Positions 16,020 to 22,896 of a stretch of DNA of 22,975 bases are shown piece after piece. The DNA is taken from the NCBI GenBank assembly GCA_020722485.1, contig DYKS01000005.1, positions 2,891 through 25,865 of the forward strand, read 5' to 3'. Source of the DNA: Candidatus Elulimicrobium sp. Its GTDB lineage: Bacteria > Patescibacteriota > Minisyncoccia > Moranbacterales > UBA9337. The first letter of the stretch is position 1; each line of letters starts with the position of its first letter. A program made the translations under genes and the position numbers. The notes under the pieces were generated by a model. The model did not search any database. It was not told the origin of the DNA and saw nothing but the letters and a program-made list of their open reading frames with translations.

Positions 16020-17435
16020 ATGAAAAAATCAGAATTATTTTTTAGCGCTGTTCAGGTACCGGTAGATTTTCTGATGATAATTTTAGCGGCGATATCCGCT
16101 TTTATGGTGCGTGATATTCCGCAAATCTTGGCATTGAAACCCAAGCTTTATTTTTTTCCTTTTGATCAGTATTTAAAAATTATTTTTTTAGTCACTCCGC
16201 TTTTCATTTTAATTTATGCCATAGAAGGTCTGTATGATATTCGCGCCACTCGCAAATTATGGCAGGAAGTTCTAAAAGTTTTTTCCGCTACCTCCGTTGC
16301 TTTAGTGGCTATTATCGTGGCGATATTTCTGAAGCGGGAATGGTTTTCTTCCCGTTTTATTATTTTAGTCGGTTGGATATTGGCGGTTTTTTTTGTTACT
16401 TTTGGTCGGATTTTTTTACGTTCGGTTCAAAAAATTATTTTACAAAAAAAAGGCATTGGTATTCATCGGGTGCTTTTGATTGGTCATAATGGAAAATTAA
16501 ATCGGTTAGCAAAGATAATTGAAAAAAATCCCAAGGAGGGTTATAAAATAATTGGCCAAACGGAAATGGTGAGTTTGAAAGTTATTAAAAAAATAAAACA
16601 AGAAAAAGGAATTGATGAAATAATTGTTTGTGAAAAATCTTTGCCGGAAGACCAAGAGGAGAAATTAATTGATTTTTGCGCCATTAATAATATCGCTTAT
16701 AAATTCATTCCTACCACTTTGCAAACCTCACGTTTTAAAATGAGTGTTTTTGGCGGTGAGCCGATGATTGAGATTTTACATACTCCGTTAGATGGGTGGG
16801 GGAAAATAGCCAAAAGAACTTTTGATTTGGTCGGTTCCGTTTTATTGATTATTCTTTTTTCTCCCGTTATGTTAATTATTAGTTTGCTTATCAAATGGGA
16901 GGATCCACGCGGCCCGATTATTTATAAAAATAAACGTATTGGAGGAGACGAAGAAGAAATTGGAGTGTATAAGTTTCGGTATATGCGTTGGAAATATTGT
17001 ATAGATAAAAAAAATCCTCAATTTAAAGAAGCGTTGGCGTATGAGAAAAAACTTATTCAAGAAAGAAGTATTCGTCAGGGACCGTTGTATAAAATAAAAA
17101 ATGATCCGCGTAAAACAAGGGTGGGCAGAGTGATTGAAAAATATTCTTTGGATGAATTGCCGCAATTTTTCAATGTATTAAAAGGGGAAATGAGTTTGGT
17201 GGGTCCGCGACCGCATCAGAAAAGAGAAGTGGAAAAATATCGTGAATATCATCGTCGCTTATTGACCATTAAACCGGGTATCACAGGAATGGCGCAGATT
17301 TCCGGTCGTAGCGATTTGAATTTTGAAGATGAATATCGTCTAGATCTTTATTATATTGAAAACTGGTCTTTATGGTCGGATTTTGTTATTTGTTTGAAAA
17401 CGGTGGGAGTGATTTTGAAAAAGAGGAATAATTAA
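16020..17435 (+). CDS. Polyprenyl-phosphate phosphoglycosyltransferase (bacterial sugar transferase, WbaP-like)
   Basis: This membrane enzyme transfers a phosphosugar to undecaprenyl phosphate to start a surface glycan. The N-terminal half has four membrane helices (from VDFLMIILAAISAF to the helix ending FGRIFL) and a Rossmann-like domain starting IHRVLLIGHNG. The catalytic domain starts at KRTFDLVGSVLLIILFSPVM and includes KNKRIGGDEEE, the catalytic pair D378-E379 in SLDELPQFF, and then SLVGPRPHQ and KPGITGMAQISGRSD. An extra 30-odd residues lie between the KFRYMR and KIKNDPR stretches, a longer insert than in short members such as PglC. I chose the ATG at 16020; an upstream in-frame TTG at 16008 would start against the rnpB end. 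The next gene starts 12 bp after its stop codon. Confidence 0.9.
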   Translation: MKKSELFFSAVQVPVDFLMIILAAISAFMVRDIPQILALKPKLYFFPFDQYLKIIFLVTPLFILIYAIEGLYDIRATRKLWQEVLKVFSATSVALVAIIVAIFLKREWFSSRFIILVGWILAVFFVTFGRIFLRSVQKIILQKKGIGIHRVLLIGHNGKLNRLAKIIEKNPKEGYKIIGQTEMVSLKVIKKIKQEKGIDEIIVCEKSLPEDQEEKLIDFCAINNIAYKFIPTTLQTSRFKMSVFGGEPMIEILHTPLDGWGKIAKRTFDLVGSVLLIILFSPVMLIISLLIKWEDPRGPIIYKNKRIGGDEEEIGVYKFRYMRWKYCIDKKNPQFKEALAYEKKLIQERSIRQGPLYKIKNDPRKTRVGRVIEKYSLDELPQFFNVLKGEMSLVGPRPHQKREVEKYREYHRRLLTIKPGITGMAQISGRSDLNFEDEYRLDLYYIENWSLWSDFVICLKTVGVILKKRNN

Positions 17436-17447
17436 TGTTTGAACATT

Positions 17448-18572
17448 ATGAGAATTGCTTTGGTTCACGATTATTTAATTCAATTTGGCGGAGCGGAAAG
17501 AGTCCTCAAATGTTTCACGGAAATTTTTCCCGACGCGCATATTTACACTTTAATCTATGATGAAGAATTAACACACGGATTTTTCAAAAACAAAAATATT
17601 CACACTTCTTTTTTGCAAAAGTTTCCTTTTTCTCGCCGAAAGCATCAAGCTTTTCCTTTATTGATGCTATTGGCGATTGAACAATTTGATTTTTCCGCTT
17701 ATGACGTGGTTCTTTCCGATTCAGCCAGTTACGCTAAAGGAATTATCACCGGTTCGGATACTTTGCATATTTCTTACATTCATACTCCAACGCGCTATAT
17801 CTGGGATGATTGCCAAAAATATGTGCGGGATTCTCGTTTTCCTTTTTGGATAAAAAAACTGATTCCGTTGGCGCTCAACTATCTGCGTTTATGGGATCGT
17901 TCCGCCGCCGAACGGCCGGATATGATAATTGCTAATTCTCGTTTTGTCGCGCGTCGAATTAAAAAATATTACGATCGCGATTCGGTTGTTGTACATCCGC
18001 CGGTAGATACAAAAAAATTTTATATTGAACCGAAATCTTCCGCGCGCGGAAATTATTTTTTGATGGTGGGAAGATTGATTCCTTATAAACGTTATGATAT
18101 TGTAATTGAAGCTTTTAATCGATTAGGTTGGCCCTTGAAAATTATTGGTCGTGGAACGGAAATGAAAAATTTGCGTCAGCGAGCTAAAGCTAATATTGAA
18201 TTTTTAGGTAGAGTGAAAGATGAAGATTTACCTCGTTATTACGCTCAATGTCGCGCTTTTATTTTTCCTCAAGAAGAAGATTTTGGAATTGTGGCTATTG
18301 AAGCGATGGCGTCTGGTCGGCCAGTTATCGCTTATCGAGGGGGAGATATTCCTGAACATTTAGAAGAAGGAAAAACGGGAATGTTTTTTAACGAGCAAAC
18401 ATCTGAAGCATTAGAAATGGTGTTGAGAAAATTTCGCGAAGAAGATTATGATCCTGATTACATTCGCGCTTGTTCGTTGAAGTTTGACAAGGAAATTTTT
18501 AAAAGGAAAATTAAAGAAATAGTGGAGCGAAAATTGGCGGAATTTAAAAAAGAAAAAGAATTTCGTAAATAA
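17448..18572 (+). CDS. GT4 family glycosyltransferase (WbaZ-like mannosyltransferase type)
   Basis: This GT-B retaining glycosyltransferase has the N-terminal FGGAERVLKCF motif and IHTPTRYIWDDCQKY, a combination seen in WbaZ-like mannosyltransferases. The C-terminal domain has FLMVGRLIPYKRYDIVIEAF, then FPQEEDFGIVAIEAM with the EX7E pair and RPVIAYRGGDIPEHL. Its 374 residues are normal. The ATG at 17448 is preferred over a TTG three codons earlier. It follows the phosphoglycosyltransferase by 12 bp, so the two enzymes probably act one after the other, with this one adding an early sugar to the lipid-linked monosaccharide. The family is firm and the sugar is a guess. Confidence 0.88.
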   Translation: MRIALVHDYLIQFGGAERVLKCFTEIFPDAHIYTLIYDEELTHGFFKNKNIHTSFLQKFPFSRRKHQAFPLLMLLAIEQFDFSAYDVVLSDSASYAKGIITGSDTLHISYIHTPTRYIWDDCQKYVRDSRFPFWIKKLIPLALNYLRLWDRSAAERPDMIIANSRFVARRIKKYYDRDSVVVHPPVDTKKFYIEPKSSARGNYFLMVGRLIPYKRYDIVIEAFNRLGWPLKIIGRGTEMKNLRQRAKANIEFLGRVKDEDLPRYYAQCRAFIFPQEEDFGIVAIEAMASGRPVIAYRGGDIPEHLEEGKTGMFFNEQTSEALEMVLRKFREEDYDPDYIRACSLKFDKEIFKRKIKEIVERKLAEFKKEKEFRK

Positions 18573-18590
18573 CGCTAATAAAATTTTACC
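18564..18590. repeat. Third, inverted copy of the palindromic box
   Basis: GTAAATAACGCTAATAA (18565-18581) matches the reverse complement of the 9742 box at 16 of 17 positions, and the match weakens after that (TTTTAC at its end). It overlaps the last two codons and the stop of the glycosyltransferase and lies 24 bp before the Wzz-like start. No GC hairpin accompanies it. Part of the match is coding, so chance or constraint could contribute. Confidence 0.45.
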
Positions 18591-18613
18591 AATAAATTAA
18601 GTAAAAATTTTTT

Positions 18614-19213
18614 ATGGAGTTGAAAGAATATTTTTTAATTTTTAAGAAACATATTTATCTTTTTTTGATAACGATTCTTTTAATTGTCGCTACGACATTT
18701 GCTTTTGTCTTTTGGCGTCCCGCCCAATACGAAACTTCAATGTTGATTAATGTTTCGCGTATTGGTTCTCAACAAACTCAAGCTTATCAGTTTGATGAAT
18801 TTTATCGTTTACAAGCCGATGAGCGATTCGCTGAAACAATTGTTCGCTGGATCGCTTCTCCTCGTTTTCAAGAAGATGTTTGTAGCGAATTAGGAAAAGT
18901 TCCTTGTTTTTTTGACTTAAAAGGGAAAAGACTTTCTTCACAAGTGATAGAAGTTTCTTTTAAATCATTTTCTAAAGAAAATTCCACGCCTTTAGCAAAA
19001 ATTGTTTTTACTAAATTAAATCAAGAAACCGCTCGTTTAAATGAACAGCAAAAAAGTTTTACTTGGTTTAAATTAATGGATACCGAACCGGTAACGCGCG
19101 AAAGCAATTGGGGGTGGAAAAAATTGTTTTTTGCTTCATCTGCCGTGGGAATTTTTTTGGGATTTTGGGTGGTATTGGGGCGACATTATTGGGAAAAAAA
19201 GAAAAATAAATAG
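18614..19213 (+). CDS. Short Wzz-like chain-length or polysaccharide co-polymerase protein
   Basis: The 199-aa protein has the Wzz layout: a short cytoplasmic N-terminus (MELKEYFLIFKKHIYLF), a first membrane helix at about 13-34, an outer domain starting RPAQYETSMLINVSR, and a second helix at about 170-193 ending in a basic tail. Wzz-type proteins set polymer length at the membrane. This one is far shorter than usual (about 300 or more) and lacks the proline-rich segment before the second helix and any fused kinase. It follows the glycosyltransferase by 41 bp and is probably in the same operon. The call rests on topology, N-terminal pattern and context. Confidence 0.68.
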   Translation: MELKEYFLIFKKHIYLFLITILLIVATTFAFVFWRPAQYETSMLINVSRIGSQQTQAYQFDEFYRLQADERFAETIVRWIASPRFQEDVCSELGKVPCFFDLKGKRLSSQVIEVSFKSFSKENSTPLAKIVFTKLNQETARLNEQQKSFTWFKLMDTEPVTRESNWGWKKLFFASSAVGIFLGFWVVLGRHYWEKKKNK

Positions 19214-19235
19214 AATTTTTGATCCAAAATTTCAT

Positions 19236-19275
19236 TTGACAAATACTACATTACTATATAGTAATGTAGTATTTG
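19236..19275. promoter_or_regulatory. Perfect 36-bp palindrome joined to a TTGACA box
   Basis: The half CAAATACTACATTACTAT (19240-19257) is followed directly by its exact reverse complement (19258-19275). The palindrome starts inside a perfect TTGACA (19236-19241). The gap between the Wzz-like and GT4 genes (19214-19354) holds no gene. A transcript could fold an 18-bp hairpin, but no T-run follows on the plus strand, so an operator over a promoter is a better guess than a terminator. The nested half-sites TACTACA and TTACTAT suggest more than one dimer site. Confidence 0.65.
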
Positions 19276-19313
19276 CATAAAATAAAAATTATTTGTCGGT
19301 AAAAGATAACGAG

Positions 19314-19328
19314 TTAGTATTTTACTAA
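19314..19328. promoter_or_regulatory. Small palindrome TTAGTA-TTT-TACTAA near the GT4 start
   Basis: TTAGTA (19314-19319) and TACTAA (19323-19328) are exact inverted repeats 27 bp before the GT4 ATG. TAGTA and TACTA also occur in the 36-bp palindrome upstream, so both could be sites for one regulator. The A/T richness makes chance possible. Confidence 0.35.
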
Positions 19329-19354
19329 TTAAAGATCTCTAACTTTTTTATATT

Positions 19355-20521
19355 ATGATCATCGGAATAGACGCTCGTTGTTTGGGGGAAGAAAAAAAAA
19401 CTGGAGTGGAGGAATACGCCTCCAGTTTGTTGAAGGAATTGTTTGAACAAGATCGAAAAAACGAATATATCCTTTTTTTCAATTCTTTCAAGGAACCAGC
19501 AGCTGATTTTAATTGGTTGAAAAAATATCCGCGAGTAAAAATAAAACGGTTTCACTTTCCCAATAAACTTATTAATTTTCTTTTTTGGTTTTTTCACTTT
19601 CCGCGCGTGGATAAAATGTTAGGCGGAACGGATATTTTTTTCGCTCCTAATTTTAATTTTCTTTCTGTTTCCGCTAAAACTAAATTTATTTTAACGGTTC
19701 ACGATTTTTCTTTTGAACGTTTTCCGGAGACTTTTTCCATCAAACGGCGCTTGTGGCATTGGTTTATCGCTCCTCGCCGATTACTTCGGCGCGCGGATAA
19801 AATTATTGCTGTTTCCCATTCTACGCGGGAAGATGTGGAAATTTTTTACAAAATCCCAAAAAATAAAATAAAAGTGATTTATCACGGAACGAATATTGGC
19901 GCGGAAAATTCAGAAACTGATGTCGCGCGACTAGCGACAATGAAGAAAAAATACGCTTTGCCAAAAAAATTTATTCTTTTTTTAGGAACGATTGAGCCGA
20001 GAAAAAATATCATCGGTTTGATTAAAGCCTATAATTTATTGCGCGCTTGGAGACAAAAAAAAGAAAAAATAAATTTGTCGGAAGAAATTAAATTGGTGAT
20101 CGCTGGAAAAAAAGGATGGAAATGGAAAGAAACAATGAAAGAAATTGAAAAATCTCCTTTTAGGGAAGATATTATTCTCACTGATTTTGTCGCTGACGAA
20201 GACAAGAAATTTCTTTATCAAAAAGCTTCTTTTTTTGTTTATCCCTCGTTTTACGAAGGTTTTGGTTTGCCGTCTTTAGAAGCGATGCGTTGTGGTGTGC
20301 CGGTGATAGTTTCGCATAATTCTTCTTTTCCGGAAGTGGTGGGAAATGCGGGAATTATGATAGATCCTAATCGTCCAAATGAAATTTTTATGGCAATGAA
20401 AGAATTATTAGAAAATAAAAGTTGGTCAACAGAACTTAGAGAAAAGGGATTTCAACGCGCGCGAAAATTTTCTTGGCAAAAAGCGGCATCGGAGTTTCTA
20501 GCGGTTTTAAAAAGTTTATGA
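19355..20521 (+). CDS. GT4 family glycosyltransferase (second copy of the paralogous pair)
   Basis: This GT-B glycosyltransferase starts IIGIDARCLGEEKKTGVEEY, with the glycine-rich donor region expected there. It has LTVHDFSFERFPETF, then ADKIIAVSHSTREDV, FLGTIEPRKNIIGLIKAY, and the EX7E motif in YEGFGLPSLEAMRCGVPVIV, followed by NSSFPEVVG. It parallels the GT4 at 11245 along its whole length, so the pair probably arose by duplication and may add similar sugars. It is 388 residues, normal for the family. A large palindrome lies upstream, hinting at its own control. The gene ends 1 bp from the end of the convergent uracil-DNA glycosylase gene. Confidence 0.88.
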   Translation: MIIGIDARCLGEEKKTGVEEYASSLLKELFEQDRKNEYILFFNSFKEPAADFNWLKKYPRVKIKRFHFPNKLINFLFWFFHFPRVDKMLGGTDIFFAPNFNFLSVSAKTKFILTVHDFSFERFPETFSIKRRLWHWFIAPRRLLRRADKIIAVSHSTREDVEIFYKIPKNKIKVIYHGTNIGAENSETDVARLATMKKKYALPKKFILFLGTIEPRKNIIGLIKAYNLLRAWRQKKEKINLSEEIKLVIAGKKGWKWKETMKEIEKSPFREDIILTDFVADEDKKFLYQKASFFVYPSFYEGFGLPSLEAMRCGVPVIVSHNSSFPEVVGNAGIMIDPNRPNEIFMAMKELLENKSWSTELREKGFQRARKFSWQKAASEFLAVLKSL

Positions 20522-20522
20522 T

Positions 20523-21119
20523 TTATTGTTCGTATATTTGTTCCTTTTTTACTTTTTCAAGGACGCGGGGAACGCGCCGAAAATCCCGAAGTAAAGTTTC
20601 GCGCATCGTACCATTGTAAAGAGCGGTGGCGGGATGATAGAGAGCGAAAAAGACCAATTTTCCCAATTTGGGAATCTCGCGTCGAAAAGCTAGGCCGTGA
20701 GTTTGGGAAATTTTTTTTCCGGGTAAAAATCTTTCTAAACTGTGGCGACCTAAAAGGACGATTAATTTTGGCTGAATGATTTTAATTTGTTCTTTTAACC
20801 ATGGCCAACACGCTCCAGTTTCTTCCGGAAAGGGATCGCGATTGCCGAGTGGGCGGCATTTAACGATATTGGTGATGTAAATATTCTCGCGCTTCAAGTT
20901 TACAGTCGCAAGCATTTCATCCAAAAATTTTCCAGCTGCGCCGACGAACGGACGACCCAATTCGTCTTCTTTTTGTCCTGGACCTTCGCCAATAAACATA
21001 ATTTCCGCTTCGGCCGAACCTTCTCCAGGAACGACTTGACGGCAAGTTTTTCTCAAAGCGCAACGGGAACAAGCCGTCATTTTTTTGTTTAATTTTTCCA
21101 CTTGAGTTTGTTTATTCAT
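20523..21119 (-). CDS. Family 4 uracil-DNA glycosylase with iron-sulfur cluster
   Basis: This enzyme removes uracil from DNA at the start of base excision repair. The four cluster cysteines fit the family 4 pattern: C17 and C20 (CSRC), C88 (VKCRP) and C104 (GACW). The active-site motif is GEGPGQKEDELGRPFVG (44-60), and the uracil-binding HPATA lies at 162-166. The 198-aa length is normal. The ATG overlaps the stop of the upstream phosphodiesterase gene by 4 bp (ATGA), so the two are translationally coupled. Its 3' end is 1 bp from that of the convergent glycosyltransferase, leaving no room for a separate terminator. Confidence 0.95.
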   Translation of the reverse strand: MNKQTQVEKLNKKMTACSRCALRKTCRQVVPGEGSAEAEIMFIGEGPGQKEDELGRPFVGAAGKFLDEMLATVNLKRENIYITNIVKCRPLGNRDPFPEETGACWPWLKEQIKIIQPKLIVLLGRHSLERFLPGKKISQTHGLAFRREIPKLGKLVFFALYHPATALYNGTMRETLLRDFRRVPRVLEKVKKEQIYEQ

Positions 21120-21628
21120 TGAAGAAAATCAATTTTTATCAGTTCAAATTTATCATTTTCCGTGTTCCAAACCGCGAAAGTGGAAGGATAAATCTCGTTG
21201 GTGACATTGCCGGGATTGAGCATTTTACACGAATCAATTGTTTCTTCCCACGGTTTGTGAGTATGCCCATAAAAAACGAAAGCGTATTTTCCCGACGCGC
21301 ATAATTCTCGTGCGACATTCGGGAAATGAACGAAAGCAATTTTTTTCTTATCAATTTCCGCTTCGCCATAATGCGGAAAAAGCAAAGCGTTTTTGTATTT
21401 TTCGCCGGATGTTTTAATGGGTAAATTTTTCAATTGATCATTGTCCATATTGCCCAAAGTGTAGAAAATTTTTCCGGAAAAATTGTCGCAAAGAAAATCT
21501 AAAGTTTCCAAAGAAGCCAAGTCGCCGCAACAAACAAGCGTTTTGATTTCTTCCCGCGTGCAGTAATTCAAAACTTTTTTCAGATTGGTAATGTGGTTGT
21601 GAACGTCGGAGATAATGGCTGTTTTCAT
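21116..21628 (-). CDS. YfcE/MJ0936-like calcineurin-type phosphodiesterase
   Basis: This is a two-metal phosphoesterase of the YfcE/MJ0936 class. The metal ligands appear in order: D8 and H10 in SDVHNH, D36 in CGDLAS, N60 in GNMD (59-62), H101 in VHFP, and H122 and H124 in GHTHKPW. The 170-aa length is normal for these small soluble enzymes, whose natural substrates are mostly unknown. It is the middle gene of a three-gene minus-strand unit, 13 bp after the channel gene and overlapping the glycosylase gene by 4 bp. Confidence 0.92.
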   Translation of the reverse strand: MKTAIISDVHNHITNLKKVLNYCTREEIKTLVCCGDLASLETLDFLCDNFSGKIFYTLGNMDNDQLKNLPIKTSGEKYKNALLFPHYGEAEIDKKKIAFVHFPNVARELCASGKYAFVFYGHTHKPWEETIDSCKMLNPGNVTNEIYPSTFAVWNTENDKFELIKIDFLQ

Positions 21629-21641
21629 AATTTTTTGTTTG

Positions 21642-22604
21642 TTATTCTTCTTCTACACAGATGATTTTTTTCGTGATTGCGTCTAATGTTTTATAAGATA
21701 AAAATAAAATTAAAAAAGTTAGAAATAAAGTCAGAATCAAAAATAAATATTTAAAAAAAGATGCTTGAGAAACATGATAGAAAAGAGCGTTAGCGATATT
21801 TAAAGCGGCTAGTGGAAAAGAATATGCCCATGAAGATAAATAATATTTTAACTGACTAAACATTTTAAAATTAAAGAAAATAAGGAGAGTAAGGAAAAAT
21901 GAAAAATAATAAAGTATTTTAGAAAAATTATCTAAACTACTTCCATTTAGCTTGAAGTAAGAAATAAAACTAACTGCCGGTACAGCAATTAAAATAAAAA
22001 GTGTAGGTAATAATTTTTCTGGCAGAGGTTCATAAAAAAAAACACGATAGAAAAAAATAACTAAAAGAATAGTCCCAAAAAACAATCCAATACTAAAGAA
22101 AAACCAGGAAACATCGACTGAAAAATAAGAAGTACCGGAAATGGGGATTAGAATATTACCCATAGCCGGGATAAACCAAGCTGGATTCATATTCTTTATT
22201 TTAAATTTTTCGTGACGTATCCAAATACTGACGATTGTTAACGTAAAAAAAAGATGCAATATTGTTCCGGATAGCCAAAACCAATAAGAAACAATTGAAT
22301 TTAAAGGCAAAAAAGCAATGCTGAAAAGCAAAAGACTAATAGAAAAAGTTGGGAAAAAGTTAATTTTAATAGGATGATTAATTTCTTTTTTTATCTCTTC
22401 GGGAAATTTTATTGCTTTCAAAAAATAGAAAAGAGTGATTATTAAGAAAATAAAAAGAGAAGAAAATAAAAAAAATGAAGAAACCTCAATTGGAAATTTG
22501 AAGATTTCTTTGGCTTTTTGTAAATTGATGGTAAAACCGACTAATCCTAAAATAACTGAATAAAAAGAAATGGGAAAATTTTTTAATCTCAATGTTTTAT
22601 TCAT
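21642..22604 (-). CDS. TehA/SLAC1-family (TDT) membrane channel or transporter
   Basis: This 320-aa protein has about ten membrane helices, as expected for the tellurite-resistance/dicarboxylate transporter family that includes TehA, SLAC1 anion channels and Mae1. It starts with LKNFPISFYSVILGLVGF, like the family N-terminus, and has the characteristic NMNPAWFIPAMGNILIPISG in the middle, with SSWAYSFPLAALNIA near the end. The substrate cannot be told from the sequence; small anions or organic acids are typical. It is the first gene of the minus-strand unit and ends 13 bp before the phosphodiesterase gene. Its role beside DNA repair genes is unclear. Confidence 0.85.
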   Translation of the reverse strand: MNKTLRLKNFPISFYSVILGLVGFTINLQKAKEIFKFPIEVSSFFLFSSLFIFLIITLFYFLKAIKFPEEIKKEINHPIKINFFPTFSISLLLFSIAFLPLNSIVSYWFWLSGTILHLFFTLTIVSIWIRHEKFKIKNMNPAWFIPAMGNILIPISGTSYFSVDVSWFFFSIGLFFGTILLVIFFYRVFFYEPLPEKLLPTLFILIAVPAVSFISYFKLNGSSLDNFSKILYYFSFFLTLLIFFNFKMFSQLKYYLSSWAYSFPLAALNIANALFYHVSQASFFKYLFLILTLFLTFLILFLSYKTLDAITKKIICVEEE

Positions 22605-22609
22605 AGTGT

Positions 22610-22638
22610 TTTATAAAAATAAAAGAATTAATGGATAA
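22610..22638 (-). promoter_or_regulatory. Putative promoter close to the TehA-like ATG
   Basis: On the minus strand TATAAA (22615-22610) lies 5 nt before the ATG at 22604, with a weak TTATCC (22638-22633) 17 bp further upstream. This is another candidate leaderless start. It is divergent from the tRNA-Gly promoter. Confidence 0.35.
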
Positions 22639-22704
22639 CGTTTAATTGTATTGTGAATATATATTTAAAATGAAACATTGTCAATCAAAGTACACGCGAT
22701 TTTC

Positions 22705-22732
22705 TTGACAAGAAGAAATTATTTGTCATAAT
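22705..22732 (+). promoter_or_regulatory. Near-consensus promoter of tRNA-Gly
   Basis: TTGACA (22705-22710), a 16-bp spacer and CATAAT (22727-22732) lie about 84 nt before the tRNA start. The leader carries an inverted repeat, TTACAAT (22733-22739) with ATTGTAA (22751-22757). The gap 22605-22822 holds no gene that I can support. Confidence 0.62.
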
Positions 22733-22822
22733 TTACAATGATGATTTTCTATTGTAAGTATATTAGATAAATTGTAGAAAAACAGATAGGAAGAATTTTG
22801 AAAAATAAAATTTAATTCAAAA

Positions 22823-22894
22823 GCGGGTGTCGTATAGTGGCTATTATATCAGCCTTCCAAGCTGAGGATGAGGGTTCGATTCCCTTCACCCGCT
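22823..22894 (+). tRNA. tRNA-Gly (anticodon UCC)
   Basis: The acceptor stem GCGGGTG (22823-22829) pairs with CACCCGC (22887-22893), with discriminator T as is usual for glycine. The anticodon stem TCAGC with GCTGA holds the loop CTTCCAA, giving anticodon TCC. The T arm is GAGGG-TTCGATT-CCCTT. CCA is not encoded. A dockerin-like reading frame begins directly after it. Confidence 0.95.
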
Positions 22895-22896
22895 CA

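Noticed and set aside
22..22604. Possible use of UGA as a glycine codon, as in Absconditabacteria.
   Set aside because: UGA ends several genes at the expected family length and no in-frame UGA is needed to complete any domain.
22739..22771. A 10-codon ATG frame in the leader of tRNA-Gly.
   Set aside because: It is too short to support, has no ribosome binding site, and sits before a tRNA where a leader peptide has no obvious purpose.
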